From the NCBI RefSeq assembly GCF_000165425.1, contig NW_001798978.1, forward strand, positions 124,001 to 188,000: DNA of 64,000 nt, given 5' to 3'. Under the pieces are notes generated by a model. That model saw nothing but the letters and a program-made list of their open reading frames with translations. It ran no database searches and was not told the DNA's origin. How positions within the stretch are numbered: position 1 is the stretch's first letter; each line of letters opens with the position of its first letter. This document shows, in pieces, positions 48,913 to 60,627 of this stretch. Origin of the DNA: Paramecium tetraurelia. Taxonomy: Eukaryota > Ciliophora > Oligohymenophorea > Peniculida > Parameciidae. The position numbers and the translations under genes were made by a program.

Positions 48913-49509
48913 ATGTTTCTCTTGAGGTTGATATCTCATTACAGAAGAATTAGAGCCAGAGTAACAAGGACTGAGTGAAAAAAATAGTGCTTTGAATTGA
49001 ATTCAAAACATCAAGAGTTCAAAATCGGGTTTGTAGGTTGATACAATGTATTATAGAAGTTGTAGAGTTAAAGATAAATGGAAGACGTACTCGATATATT
49101 TTCAATAAAAGATCATTTTATAATTATGAGTATTCATTAATGTCTTCATTTTCACATCTTTGACACATACATTAAGGTAGAAGAACGCAGGTCGGTTATG
49201 AATTTTAATGTATGTCTAATAACTCTATTATATATAGAATAAATTGATATTTCAAAAAAATTCTAATTAGAAGATCTACATGTAATTGATTATTAGTCTC
49301 CAAGATACTGTGTATCTTTATTAAGTATTCTTATCAACAAGTAGAGTTATTTTTTTAAATCCACTTCTTCATTGAAAAGACGATCCTAACTCAATTTAAT
49401 CATACGTTCTCTCTATTGCTACCATTTACAAACTGTTAGGAAATACTAAGAATATGTAATTCTGAATCTTTATGCTCCAAAAAATTACATTACTAGGAGT
49501 TAAGATTGA
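48913..49509 (+). CDS. Hypothetical protein
   Basis: Start MFLLRLISHYRRIRAR; introns of 27 and 24 nt (about 48979-49005 and 49043-49066) put it in one frame with FELNSKHQEFKIGF and a 150-codon last exon: MEDVLDIFSIKDHFIIMSIH, FDTYIKVEERRSVMNFNVCL, LEDLHVIDYQSPRYCVSLLS, YFFKSTSSLKRRSQLNLIIR, ending at TGA 49507-49509. The long last exon is the main evidence. No domain recognised; antisense frames in this stretch also contain coding-like words but fragment quickly. Confidence 0.5.
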
Positions 49510-49945
49510 TACTGATTTCATATAAAATCAATATAATATAATGTTTAATTATTAAATCAAATTATCAATATAAAAATTAAAAAGAAATAAATATTTATAT
49601 TATCCAACACTATCATCTACAACTATTCAATTGAGAAATGCTTAGTCTTGAATTAATTTTACTAACATCAGATTGGACTTTATTCTATGAAATAACAGAA
49701 AATAAAATTAATAATAATAATAATCAAAATAATTTCTAAACATTGACTTGAATCAGATGTTAACAAGATTATCAAAAAATTGTATATTATTACTTCAATC
49801 TACATATCTTGAATTATTTTAACTACTATTTATTTATTCTTTTTTGTTTTTGGCTTTCTTCTTTAATTAAGAATTTAATGGATATTTTGGAAAATACATA
49901 TAAATGATATTATGTTTATCTATAATCAAACCCATAGGATTGAGT
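49510..49945. other. AT-rich gap between convergent genes
   Basis: About 436 bases with repeated TAA/ATA triplets near 49707-49725. No gene seen. Confidence 0.4.
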
Positions 49946-51007
49946 TCAAAATTAAGTGCTACGAGCAACTTCCTCTAACACTTCTTTGGCAGGACATTGA
50001 CTCTAATGTTTTGGATCAAATTCTTTACGGTATTCACTGTTATATTAACCATTGTATGATGGATTTAGAGTTGACTATATGTATTGATTAATGTATTTAC
50101 ATCTTATTTACCTTTGGCACTTTAAGTTGTTTCTGGTTTGAAGGGTTTATATGAAGATTTCGATATTGATTCTGCATAAAATTTCAGATCTGGAGGTGAT
50201 AAGGGTGATCTATAAAATTATTCTAATAGTCTTTTACTTTAATGCTTTGTTCATATTCTTACAACTTTGCACTGGTACTGTTTAAGCTCCTTAATAGCTA
50301 TCTTTATAAATGCTCTTTCCCATAAATGGCATTTCTTTGATAACAGTAGGGTTGTTTTATGGTAATAATTGAGGTGTGTCACCCATTCCCCAATTTAAAT
50401 ACATATTATTATAGGTTGAAATTCCAGAGAATGGAACGCCACTAACAGTAGGTTTGGATGTGTTCTTTTGTAATTCTACTTTGCTATTATATCCTGGAAA
50501 ATCATGCTAAAATAATAGTTTCCAAGTACTTACTTTATAAGTGGTAACATTTCCTAAATCACCCTCAGGCTTTGGTTACTAAAAAATGTTTTAGTTGCAT
50601 CTTGATCCATTCTCAGGGGTCTTTTTTACAAACTCCTTTTAATAGATGGTGTAATTTCCATGTAATTAAGGTTTGTTGACACAATTCTTACTGTTGCATT
50701 TATGTTTTCCACAGTTACATAATGAACATAGACACTTTCCTAAAATTGATATAATTTTGATTTCTCACCTCCTAAATGATCGAAATATTAGGAGACATCT
50801 GTTTAGTTATCTCGATTTGTTTAGGAACTCATAATCCTATCGTAGACTTCCTTAAGATGATTATTTATATTATACTTTCTTTTTTGAGGATAACAATTCA
50901 CTGTCTACTCCCTAAGACTAATTAAGAGGACATCCTTTATTATTTTAATTTGGAGTAGATTATTAATCTAAATTCGCTTTGTATTATTTTGGAGTTTATT
51001 AAGCCAT
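49946..51007 (-). CDS. SAXO-like (MAP6/STOP family) axonemal microtubule stabiliser
   Basis: Begins MAQQTPKQYKANLDQQ. After an Asn/Gln-rich region and one or two introns comes the Cys-rich box CLCSLCNCGKHKCNSKNC, the hallmark of SAXO proteins (CxCxLCxCGxHxC). Then repeat-like units: HGNYTIYQKEFVKK, FPGYNSKVELQKNTSKP, FSGISTYNNMYLNWGMGDTP, FMGKSIYKDSYQGAQTV, DFRSGGDKGD-like segment and a last one ending in CPAKEVLEEVARSTQF. These Mn-type modules (F.G.STYK..Y) bind and stabilise doublet microtubules against cold. The ciliate context fits well. Some intron borders in the second half are provisional. Confidence 0.8.
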
Positions 51008-51400
51008 TTTATTAATCAAATAATTTATATTTATATTGATAATATTTTGCAATCATTTTTAGCTATTGCTCTATTTTGTTATTGTTAATAAGAATTAATA
51101 AGTATGATATTATACTCATTTAATCAAATTACAATTATTCAATTATTTGAAATAAAAAAACACTGAGATATAGAAGATTATGAGTTATTTTTAGTAATAT
51201 AAACTTATCTGCTGGTATGGATTCACAAATTTGTTGGTTTTATTAATTTATATATTAATAGGAAATCAATAGATCTATACATTGAGATAATCATATTCTA
51301 AATAGGTTTCCCTCTTTAATTATTTAATTATTGATACTTAAGGGCATTTCTATGCAATAATTAAGATTAATTCACTTAATTTGGAAAGTAATTAGATTTG
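51008..51400. other. AT-rich intergenic stretch
   Basis: About 393 bases upstream of the SAXO-like gene. AT-rich; only short ORF fragments. Confidence 0.4.
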
Positions 51401-52060
51401 CATAATGACTACCACAAGAGATTATTCTCAATATTGCTAATTGATTTTTGTTTAGAATAGTCTAAGTTGAGTAACTAAGTATTTTACCTCATAAAAGTTT
51501 AGGTAGAAAAATATTTTATTATAGACTTCTTGAATATTCTATTCCATTTATAATTAATTGTTGTTACAACTTAAAATTCATCATTAAAGGGCCAAATTTT
51601 TCATTTATCAGGTGACATCTATTTTTAAATGTAGGTTGTGCTCTCTTATGCATGCAAACATTAAAGTATTTCTCATAGAATAACAATAAATGGAAATTGA
51701 TGAAATAGGTAGTTTAAGAATTGTAAGTGATAAAAATGAATAAATTATAATGTTCGAATAACTAATGATAATTTTTGAATAAAACAAAATCACAAAGATA
51801 TTAATTTCAAAATCAAAGTTTACCTTAGAAAAGGACAACAATTAGATTGATAGGTCAATTCCAAAATGTTTACTCAATTATTAAGGAAATAAAGCTGTAT
51901 CTAGAAGATATAATATTGTATTGAAGTGAAGAAATCTCAATTATAATCAACGCATGGAAAACCATAATTAAGAACAAAAAAAGTATAGAATATTGAGAAC
52001 TAACAATAATTCAATGAAAATATATATATTCAATATAATTTTTATTTTTTAATTAACTTT
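51401..52060 (+). other. Probable plus-strand gene of unresolved structure
   Basis: Three plus frames carry coding-like words here: MTTTRDYSQYCQLIF at 51406, EKYFIIDFLNILFHLQLIVV with KGQIFHLSG around 51510-51610, and, after a possible 23-nt intron at about 51612-51634, CALLCMQTLKYFSQNNNKWK; a competing frame gives MEIDEIGSLRIVSDKNEQII from 51690. A TBC/RabGAP C-terminal end is one reading (hydrophobic helix followed by ALL..LKYF), but no diagnostic motif is present. I cannot give a reliable exon model. Confidence 0.3.
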
Positions 52061-52068
52061 AAGGTTTT

Positions 52069-53582
52069 ATGGAAGTAATATATAACATTAATAAAATTAA
52101 GGTTCTAATTAAAAACCACTATCCTAGTTTGGATAATGAAAAGGTTATCCTATATGAAATAGAAATTAATTATGGAAATAAATCTTGGACAGTCGAGAAA
52201 AGGTATCCTCACTTTATTTAGCATAAGGTTTAAACAGTTTAAGCAATTCAACTAAAGACTAAGAGAATATTTTGGGAACAATATTCCTTAACTGCCAAAA
52301 CAGACATACACGAACTTTATTGTAAGAAAAACGGAACAACAGATAATTCTAAGAAGAAAAGGACTAGAAGATTATTTAAAGCAAATTTTATAGAATGAAC
52401 AAATTGTCGACTCGATAATTTTTAAAGAATTTATTTAATCTCCATCTTTTACAATTTCAAAATTATAATTAGATTATGTAGGAACATTTGAATTAGGTCT
52501 AAGGGATTTCTACTTTTATGAAGATGCAATATTTTTTCTATTAGCAGAAATGAACCCACTAAGTAGAGCAACTAGAAAATTTCACAATATGAAATTCCCT
52601 TGGTAAGAAGTTATAGCTACTTCTAATCTGAAACCTTTGGGATATTTGGATTGTTATATTGGGCCATAGATGATTTGGAGAAAGAAATATAACTCATAAC
52701 CAATTTGCATGTGCGTTACTATGAAGAATATTTTAGTAGGGTAAATTATTAATGTAACTTTAAGGTTGGATAATGGAATAATCAATCATCTTTAATTCAA
52801 ATCTAAAAAGCATATGCTATCATCTTAGGACTATCACTAACACAATGGCAGGATTATGGGATTGCATATTTAAGGAGACAATATATATTCTGTAAGTAAA
52901 GATTAAAGATATAAAGTAATGAGTATAAAAAAAAGTTAAATTTATATTGGTAATTTTGATAACTTAACTTTTTGAGATATTCATCATAAGAATGAATTAA
53001 CTTGTTTGAAATATGATGAAGACAGAGATTATTCATTTATTGGTGACAGAGGTGGAATCATTTACACTTATAATTAAGATACTTTAATATTTAGTTTGGA
53101 TACTAACTTATAATTTATTAGGGATCTTATTATTAAAAAATCCAAAGATACTATCATAGCTATTGGATTTTAAACAGGTTAAGCTATTGTTCTTAATATT
53201 GTTGGTAAAGTAATTTTTTAATTTTAATATAAAAGGAAATTTAGAAATAGGAAGCAACTTAATTCAAAAACAAAATTAAAAGTAGATGTATTGCTTGGTC
53301 TCATTTAAGAGATGAAGCTTACATAGGGAATCAGGAAGGATATGTTACAGTTTGGGATGTTAAAAGGAAAATTCCAATTTATGAAATAAAGCTTCATAAT
53401 GGTCCTATTACTAAAATCTTATGGAATGAAGACGAAGAAATTTTATGCACATCTAGTAAAGACAAAACTTTTAAAGTAATTTTGTTTTCATTTTTTAGAT
53501 CACCTGTTTTAATAAAAATAAAAGAGAAACCCTAATATAAAAATTCAGATTATCTAACGTTAACTTCAAAGGAAATTCATGA
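52069..53582 (+). CDS. PX-domain / WD40-repeat protein
   Basis: Starts MEVIYNINKIKVLIKNHYPS; early exons form a PX domain: YEIEINYGNKSWTVEKRY, NIPQLPKQTYTNFIVRK, RRKGLEDYLKQILQNEQIVD, matching the phosphoinositide-binding pattern (RRY..F..L, P.LP, R...LE.YL..LL). The middle exon includes FELGLRDFYFYEDAIFFLLA and ATRKFHNMKFPWQEVIATSN. The second half has WD40-like blades: HNGRIMGLHIQGDNIYSVSK, GNQEGYVTVWDVKRKIPIYE, IKLHNGPITKILWNEDEEIL and CTSSKDKTFK. Introns of 23-35 nt. By analogy with WDFY1/2 (FYVE-WD40) an endosomal PI3P-linked scaffold is likely, but with PX in place of FYVE. Start and early introns are provisional. Confidence 0.8.
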
Positions 53583-53836
53583 TTATAGTTTGATTTCATA
53601 GTTTTATTAATTTTTATTAAAAGTATTACTTTTCAAAAAGGATTTAATATTTAAATATTTGTATATCCCAAAAAGAATTTATCATCATTTTGAATTGTTC
53701 AATAACATTGTTATAATTCAAAAGGTACATTGTTTTTATCTTTGTTTTTTTTATTAATAATTTTGTAAAATCAGATAGATGAAATTGTTAGTCAATTATT
53801 TAAACATTTATTTATAGATAAAATAATTTTCAAATT
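53583..53836. other. T-rich gap between convergent genes
   Basis: About 254 bases, very T-rich, between the PX-WD40 stop and the CFAP45-like stop. It should contain both 3' ends. No gene seen. Confidence 0.4.
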
Positions 53837-55373
53837 TCAAATTAATATATTGATTTTTTTTCGAGCTAATTCAGCTTTGTATTTATCAGCAATTCCATTA
53901 TCATTTAATGCTCTTAATTTTGTATCTTTGATATTCTCTAACAGTTTTTTTTCATTCAACATTTTGTCTCTAATCTTTTTTCCTTCTTCTAATCTAAATT
54001 ATTAAGAGGAAATTACTTATCTCTTTCCTCTTATTTTCTTTTCTCCTCATTCAAAGAAATTTGCTTTCTTAATTCATCTGCATGCTTTTTAACAAGAGCA
54101 TCTTTATCATGCAATAACTTAAGTTCATTTTCTCGTTCTTATTTCTACTTTTATATAACTCTTTAAAATTCATCTCTTTCTAATCTAGCCTATATTAGTA
54201 TTGATTAAATTATACTTGTTCTTCTAGTCTATCTTGTTTTTCATATTATTACAATTTCCTTGCTTCATGTACTTCGTGATTTAATCTCATTTTTAATTCT
54301 GCTTCCTTTCTTTCCTTTTCTCTTGCTTATCTTTCATTTTATTCCATGGCTCTCTTGGCTCTTAATGCATCTAATTCAGCTTATCTATCTTATGCCTTTT
54401 CTTGCATTTCCCTCAGTCTTTAAACTTCACGTTCTTTTTCTTCTTTAATCCTCCTTTGCTCCTCTAAGAGTTCAGCTTCTTTTTGCGCTTTTTGTAAATT
54501 GTATTTGACTATCATTTCTTCTTCTTCTCTCTCTTCCAATTTTCTTTTTTCTTTTACTAAGATGGCTCTATCATTGGCTTCTAAGATTTCTTCTTGAACC
54601 TTTTGTTACGATACTTTTTTTTGCATAGCTTTTTATGCTTCCTCTTATTATAGCTGCTTAATCTTTTTCAACATAACTTATCCCTCTCTTTCTTATTCTT
54701 CTTTGTCTTTCAATCTAATTAACTCTCTCTCTTTAATTTGTTCAATAATAATATCATGCCCTTGTTTTTATTCAACTTTTCTCTATTTATCCTTCTCTTC
54801 ATGATATTTAATGGATTTCAGCCTTTCTATTTCCATCATCAAATCCTTTCTCTTTTCCTAAACCTTATATTGATTAATCAATTCTTTTTTCTCATATAGT
54901 TGCTTATCTCGAACAGTTACACATTTAGCATACATTACCATCTTATTCATTTCTTTAACATCATCCATCTACTCATTCATTATTTCTGCTGCCTAAAATA
55001 CAAGTGGTATCAACAAATACTCTTGCAAGAAGGGAATCTTTCACAACTTTATCCTCCTCCTATTATGATGTCAACGGAACTTATTTTTTTTTTTCTTCCT
55101 CCATTTGCATCATTCTTTATTTTTTGGCTTTGGCAGCAGCCATCTACTTCTCCTTCTATTCCTCAAGCAATTTCTTTTAGTATAATTGCTCTTCTTTAGT
55201 TGTAATTATTGCATTATTCTGAAAGCATATATATAAAATCTTCTTACTTTCATCCTTTACAATTCCCCTTCCCCTATCACAACCACCTCCGGACTAGAAG
55301 CATCACCATTTCGAACATTATTTACGATCAACTCTGTTTATTCTTGACTCCTTTATTTATCTACATTATGCAT
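53837..55373 (-). CDS. CFAP45: CFAP45-like axonemal coiled-coil protein
   Basis: Starts MHNVDKQRSQEQTELIVNNV, then SSPEVVVIGEGELQRMK, which matches the conserved 'SLIISPEEFERIK' position of CFAP45, followed by a 29-nt intron and a nearly unbroken charged helix: EEQLYQKKLLEEQKEKQMAA, AKAKKQRMMQMEEEKK and so on for over 300 residues. The end, IKDTKLRALNDNGIADKYKA, closely parallels the CFAP45 C-terminus (LEELRATGLPEKY..E..RK). CFAP45 is a microtubule inner protein of doublet B-tubules that also binds AMP. Introns of 23-29 nt. Another TPH-family member (MNS1, CFAP53) is less likely given this C-terminal match. Confidence 0.82.
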
Positions 55374-55629
55374 TTTTATCATACTTTAGGTTTCTTCCGC
55401 CAAAAGACTCTTTTTAGACCTTTTACTTAGCTTGCTATTCTATAATTAAATAAAAGGAATTTGATACCATTATTCGATTAAATTAGACAATTTAAATAAT
55501 AATAATAAAACACTTTTTATTTACCAATAAAATAATATTGCATTATATTTTGATTCCATTTAATTATGATTTTGATTCTTTCTGATTTATAAACTATAAA
55601 TCACTGATTACTTTTATTCTTTTATTAAT
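55374..55629. other. AT-rich gap between divergent genes
   Basis: About 256 bases between the starts of the CFAP45-like and disulfide-isomerase-like genes; likely promoter for both. Confidence 0.4.
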
Positions 55630-57147
55630 ATGTTAAATTTAATTATATTTGTTGTTCTTGCCTATTCTTAAGCAAACAACCCTGAATCACACTCTCCTCA
55701 AATTAACAATACTAATGCTGATCTATAAGTGTTTGATCTACTTATAATGGGTCCTAATAATAATAGCTTAATAATTGTAGAAAATCCAAACATTCTCATA
55801 ACCTTTTACTAATAATAATGTCCTTATAGTCAGCAATTCTTTGAAGAGTTAAGCATACTTAAAAATGAGAGCGATTAGTTGAATATCACTTATGGAGTAT
55901 ATGATGTTGGAAAAGATGATTTTTCTGTTTATTAATCAATGAATAGGTTTGGTATTGTGGAAACACCAACAATAATGTTCTTTTAAAATGAAATACCTCA
56001 TATGTATGATGGCAATAAAAAGTCCCATTTAGTTTAGAAATGGATTTAAGAAGTATTTATTAAATTAATTCTATTTAGTTTTTTAATGGTAATAATCCTC
56101 CTAAAGAAATATTATCAGAATCAGAATTTAACTCATTACTAGGAGATGATAAAAATGTTCTTTTTTATTAAAAAAATTCTTCCCTGAAATACGACATAAG
56201 TTTTGATAAGTTCTATTAAGTTGCTATATAAAATACTGACCCAAATACAGTATTTGCTTACTCATCACACTATCAAAAGAATAATCTATTTAGTCTGAAA
56301 TTCTATAAAAAAGAGACAAATGAAGAATTTACTTTTCATCATTTAATCACTCTTGAAAATATTAAGAAATTTATTCTTAAACATTCACTTCCTTTAATTC
56401 CAGAATTAAATTCAGAATCAGAAGGTTTAATCTTTGAAGCAACCAGCTTTTCCTTTATTTTGTTTACTAATTTAGATGAACCATCAAGATAAGCTGAATC
56501 AGCTTTTAAAGAAGTTGCAATAGGTTTCAATAATTCTTACTAATTTTCAAAAATAAACATTTCGAATGACTAATACTTCAACTATCTCGATGAATTAGGA
56601 GTCAATGATGGAATAATTCCTAAGATCGTAGCTTTGAATGGCAAACTTAAATATAAATATGAAGGTCCAGATTTTTCAGTAAATGGAATTAAAGCCTTCG
56701 TTTTTAATTTAAGATAAGGGTAAATAGGTTCTTACAAATTATCAGAGCCAATACCTGATAATGATCACACAAATTCATACGTTAAGGTAACAGATATATT
56801 AAATATATTAGACAATTGTTGGCCTAAACTATGACACTGAAATAAAGTAGAGTAACAAAAACGTATTATTGAAATATCATGTAAAAGGTTGCTAACCTTG
56901 TGAGGAATTGGACCCAATTTATGAAGAATTAGCATACCATTATAGAGAGGATTAGAGTTTATTAATTGCCCAAATTGATGTAAGATTGAATGATTTTACT
57001 GATCTTTATTATCCTCGATCAACACCAGATATCATTCTATTTCTCCAAAAGAAGGGTGAAAGAAATGCAATATTCTGGAATAAATAAGAGATGACATTTG
57101 ATAATATTTAGATGTTTGTGGAATATAACATTTAAGTACAGTAATGA
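55630..57147 (+). CDS. Protein disulfide isomerase-like, two atypical thioredoxin domains
   Basis: ER signal peptide MLNLIIFVVLAYSQANNPES. First thioredoxin fold: NPNILITFYQQQCPYSQQFF with CPYS in place of WCGHC, then FGIVETPTIMFF (cis-Pro). Middle non-catalytic folds: EILSESEFNSLLGDDKNVLF and LFTNLDEPSRQAESAFKEVA. Last domain: TIVGLNYDTEIKQ, VLLKYHVKGCQPCEELDPIY (CQPC), LIAQIDVRLNDF and YPRSTPDIILFLQKKG (cis-Pro). The a-b-b'-a' order and about 480 residues are PDI-like. No KDEL-type retention signal at the end (NIQVQQ). Two introns of 26 and 25 nt. CxxS sites can trap or isomerise but not fully oxidise, so a specialised chaperone role is likely. Confidence 0.82.
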
Positions 57148-57361
57148 ATTAATATTATGTATTTTTGATTATGAACAGATATTTTTTCAGATAGATTTAA
57201 TTAGATTAATTTTAGCATCTTAAACATCTTCATTTAAGTGAAAATTAAAAAAAAAGCATTTCCGAAATGATCATATTATTTTAAATTGCTTCAAGAATAG
57301 CTTAGATTTCTCATTATAATGATATTGAATTTATTACTTTTTTTATATATATATTTTTAAT
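57148..57361. other. AT-rich intergenic stretch
   Basis: About 214 bases, AT-rich, between two plus-strand genes. Confidence 0.4.
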
Positions 57362-59222
57362 ATGGGAAGTGGAGCGAGTAGATCACTTACAATTCCAGTT
57401 GTTTATGAGGAATCGTAGGCTAATAATCTTGCTAATTTTAAGACTACAAACAAATAGAAATTAACAATAACAGATCCATACATGAAACTTCAATAAGGTT
57501 ACCATACTATTCCATTAATCGTCAGAAAAATTGACAAACATGAGGAAATTAAGGTTGTTCATGGTGTAGTGGGTTTGAAAAATTTGGGTAACACATGTTA
57601 TTTCAACAGTGCAATACATTGTTTAAGTCATACATAACCTTTACTTGATTATATGTTATCGAGAGTTTTTGAAAAGGAAATTAACAAGAATAGCAAGCTA
57701 GGATCGAAAGGTTAGGTGACTGAATGCTTTGCTTAATTGCTGAGTGATATTTGGAAGGATGAAAGAAGTATTGGAATGAGTACTATAAATCAGGGGAATG
57801 ATACTAAGGACAAGAGTAAGGACAAGCAATTGAAATAAAAATAATATGAGAATTGGGTAGATCCTTTAAGGTTACTGTTGTTAATACAGAAATACTCAAG
57901 GAGATTTGAAATAGGATGTAAACAATTAGCACAATTAATTAGAGCAGGAGGATTGTCAAGAGTTGCTGAGTTATTTATTAGATATGATTCATGAAGATTT
58001 GAATAGATGTAAGAAGAAGGAGAATATCAAAGAAAAGGATTATACAGGTGATCCCAAAGAAGAATGGGCTGCAGAATCTTGGGGGGAACATCTTAAAATC
58101 AATAAGAGCATTGTGGTTGATTTGTTTTAGGGATAATTGAAATCTACAGTTGAATGCAAATATTGTAATTATCAAAGTCATAAATGGGAACCGTTCCTAT
58201 TTCTAAATTTACCTATCAAATAATAAAAATAACAATAATAACAATAATAATAATAATAATCATTTTAATCTAAAACTCTTGGGAGTTCTCAATTAAAACA
58301 AGACACCACTTGTGAATTGACTGAGTGTTTGGATCAATTTCAATAGGATGAAACCATCCAATGGAAATGTCCTAAATGTTAGGAAACCAGAGATTGTAAA
58401 AAAGGAATTAGAATATGGAAATTGCCCAATATTTTAATCATACATCTTAAGAGATTCGAATACGGAACTAAGTAGTCAGGTAAAATCACTTAGAAAGTCA
58501 ACTTCCCTCTCAATTAATTAGATATGTCTCCTTATTGTAATTAATAGAACGATACTGTTTATAATTTATATGCAGTGGCATAGCATCATGGTTCTTTGTA
58601 ATATGGCCATTATGTGTCTATTTGTAAACATAGAGTTGATAATTAATGGTATATGTACAACGATGATGCAGTTCTTAAGGTAATATAGTTCTAACTTTAG
58701 ATCCAAGATCCTGAGAAAGTAATTGTAGATTCATAGGCTTACGTTCTATTCTATTAGAAATAAACAGAAACCATTTTCAGATAAACTATCACGAATCCTA
58801 GTTGTTGGCCTCACAATTAAAGTGCTAAAAAATAAAGTCAGCCAAAAGAATAGCTTTAATTGATGGAATATGAGGAAAGTGAATAGAAAGGCTAATTAGA
58901 TGAAACCAGTCCTCATAATATCTCGGGTAATTCCATAAAGATTGATACTTAAAATGTAAAAAAGAAGCATTCTTACAATCACTTTATTAGAGAACAAAGC
59001 ATTAAATCAAACTCTATTTTTAAACGATCACGGCCTTCAGAAGATAATGAGAATAATTATACTAATAAATAAACTTCTATTACTAAAATAGAGGAATAGG
59101 TAATTTAATTCGTATTAATTTGAAAGTGGGGTTTTGGACAAGACAATGACAAGCAAAAGGAGATGGATAAGAATAAAGATAGGAAGCCCAATGATTGGAG
59201 ATCTAAAGGTACTCGTAAATGA
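57362..59222 (+). CDS. Ubiquitin-specific protease (USP family)
   Basis: Begins MGSGASRSLTIPVVYE, a good N-myristoylation signal. Catalytic Cys box VVGLKNLGNTCYFNSAIHCL at about residue 76, then FEKEINKNSKLGSKGQVTEC, QQEDCQELLSYLLDMIHEDL (usual QQDAQE), a zinc-binding set (CKYCNYQ...CPKCQETRDCKK), LPNILIIHLKRFEYGTKQ, and the His box YAVAQHHGSLQYGHYVS with NDDAV. A Gln tract at about 58217-58262 interrupts the domain between the strands LFLNLPIK and SELT-like segment. Introns of 21-26 nt. The C-terminal tail is polar, ending RSKGTRK. Closest to USP4/USP15/Ubp12-type cores; all catalytic residues are intact, so deubiquitinating activity, possibly at membranes, is expected. Confidence 0.93.
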
Positions 59223-59274
59223 ATAATTATTTTAATTAAAATAGTATTTTTCCGTTAAATAATTTATATTCAAA

Positions 59275-60488
59275 ATGAAAACAAATCAAATCCCACGCTT
59301 TTTTTGTGTTGCTGATTTTAATAAAGAAAATTTTAACAATGGCACCAAACATCAAAGAGTACAATCATCCCTGGCAATCAGAGAGAAGTCATCAAACTCA
59401 TTCCATACAATGATCCCACCTTAAAAACCATAATTGAAATTGAATGATGAATCTAGTAATCGTACCAAAGAAGGATTTCATAGAGTCAAAACAGATTCAA
59501 ATATGTCTATGCCTTTAAGAAATGGTAGAAACCTCAGTATCACTAGTGGGGTTACTACATTATTAACAAATAAAAGCTTCTAATTACCTAAAAAATATGA
59601 TAATCCATAGTCTGTCAATGCATATAAAAAAGAAATCGTCCAATATATGAGAGAAAAATGCGTAATCAATCTAATTTAATGTAGTTTCGGTCCAATTATA
59701 AACTGAATGCTTTATAATTTCAAACTGAGATTACAGAAAAAATGCGCAGTATCTTACTTGATTGGATAGTGGATGTTCATTTTAAATTCAAATTAGATTA
59801 GGAAACATTATTTTTAACTATTTCAATAATTGATAGGTAAATTATGTAATAAATTTGAGAGTACTTGAAATTCACTAGATTTCAAAATCCAAATTTTAAC
59901 TCTATGGAGTGACTGCCTTATTCATAGCATCCAAATATGAAGAAGTTTATACTGTCCCTCATGTAAGAGATTTGGTGTATGTTTGTGACAATGCATATAC
60001 AAAAGAGGAAATCCTGGCAACTGAGGGGAAATTACTCTCGTTATTGGGATTTGATTTACTCACTACAAGTCCCCTAAGAATGTTGAATGCCTATTAAGAG
60101 ACAGCCAAATTGGATCAAAAAAATTACATGCTAGCAAGGTAATGAAAATATTTTAATTTATTTTAGATATTTAATAGAACTCTCTGTTTTAGAATATTCA
60201 ATGTTATAATTTTCAAACAATGTGTTGGCCAGTGCTTCTATCTATCTGGTCCATAAAATTAGACGAATCCATCCCTCATGGAATTAGGATTAGATGGTAC
60301 CTCTTACTGGATTAAATGAATTGGACATTAGAATATGTGCAAAAGAAATGTGCAGTCTATTGTAAAATCAAGATAAAAAGTAATTTGCATCGATTAGGAA
60401 AAAATTTTCTATGCCAAAATATTGCGAGGTCTCAAAAATAAGAATAGAAAAGAAGCCTTCACAAAATCTATAAACCCTTCCATAATGA
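59275..60488 (+). CDS. B-type mitotic cyclin
   Basis: N-terminal regulatory region starts MKTNQIPRFFCVADFNKENF and is Ser/Arg/Asn-rich. The cyclin box: NAYKKEIVQYMREKC, ALQFQTEITEKMRSILLDWI, VDVHFKFKLDQETLFLTISI, then HQISKSKFQLYGVTALFIAS, KYEEVYTVPHVRDLVYVCDN and AYTKEEILATEGKLLSLLGF, the A/B-type signature with MRxILxDWLVxVH. Second fold: RYLIELSVLEYSMLQFSNN, ASIYLVHKIRRIHPSWN. Three short introns. Ends PSQNLQTLPQ. It activates a CDK1-type kinase; a clear destruction box RxxL was not assigned. Confidence 0.9.
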
Positions 60489-60627
60489 TTTTTTTTAATT
60501 CTCATCCCATTTAATTAATAATGTGCATATTGATTATCTTTAACTATAAAGGCTATACTTTTGTCAATAACATAATTAGATGGATTATATTATTCATTAT
60601 AATATAATTATTTAATTATATATTATT

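Noticed and set aside
54260-55430. Plus-strand Leu/Phe-rich ORFs resembling membrane proteins
   Set aside because: They are the reverse of Glu/Lys-rich coiled-coil codons in the CFAP45-like gene, a common artefact.
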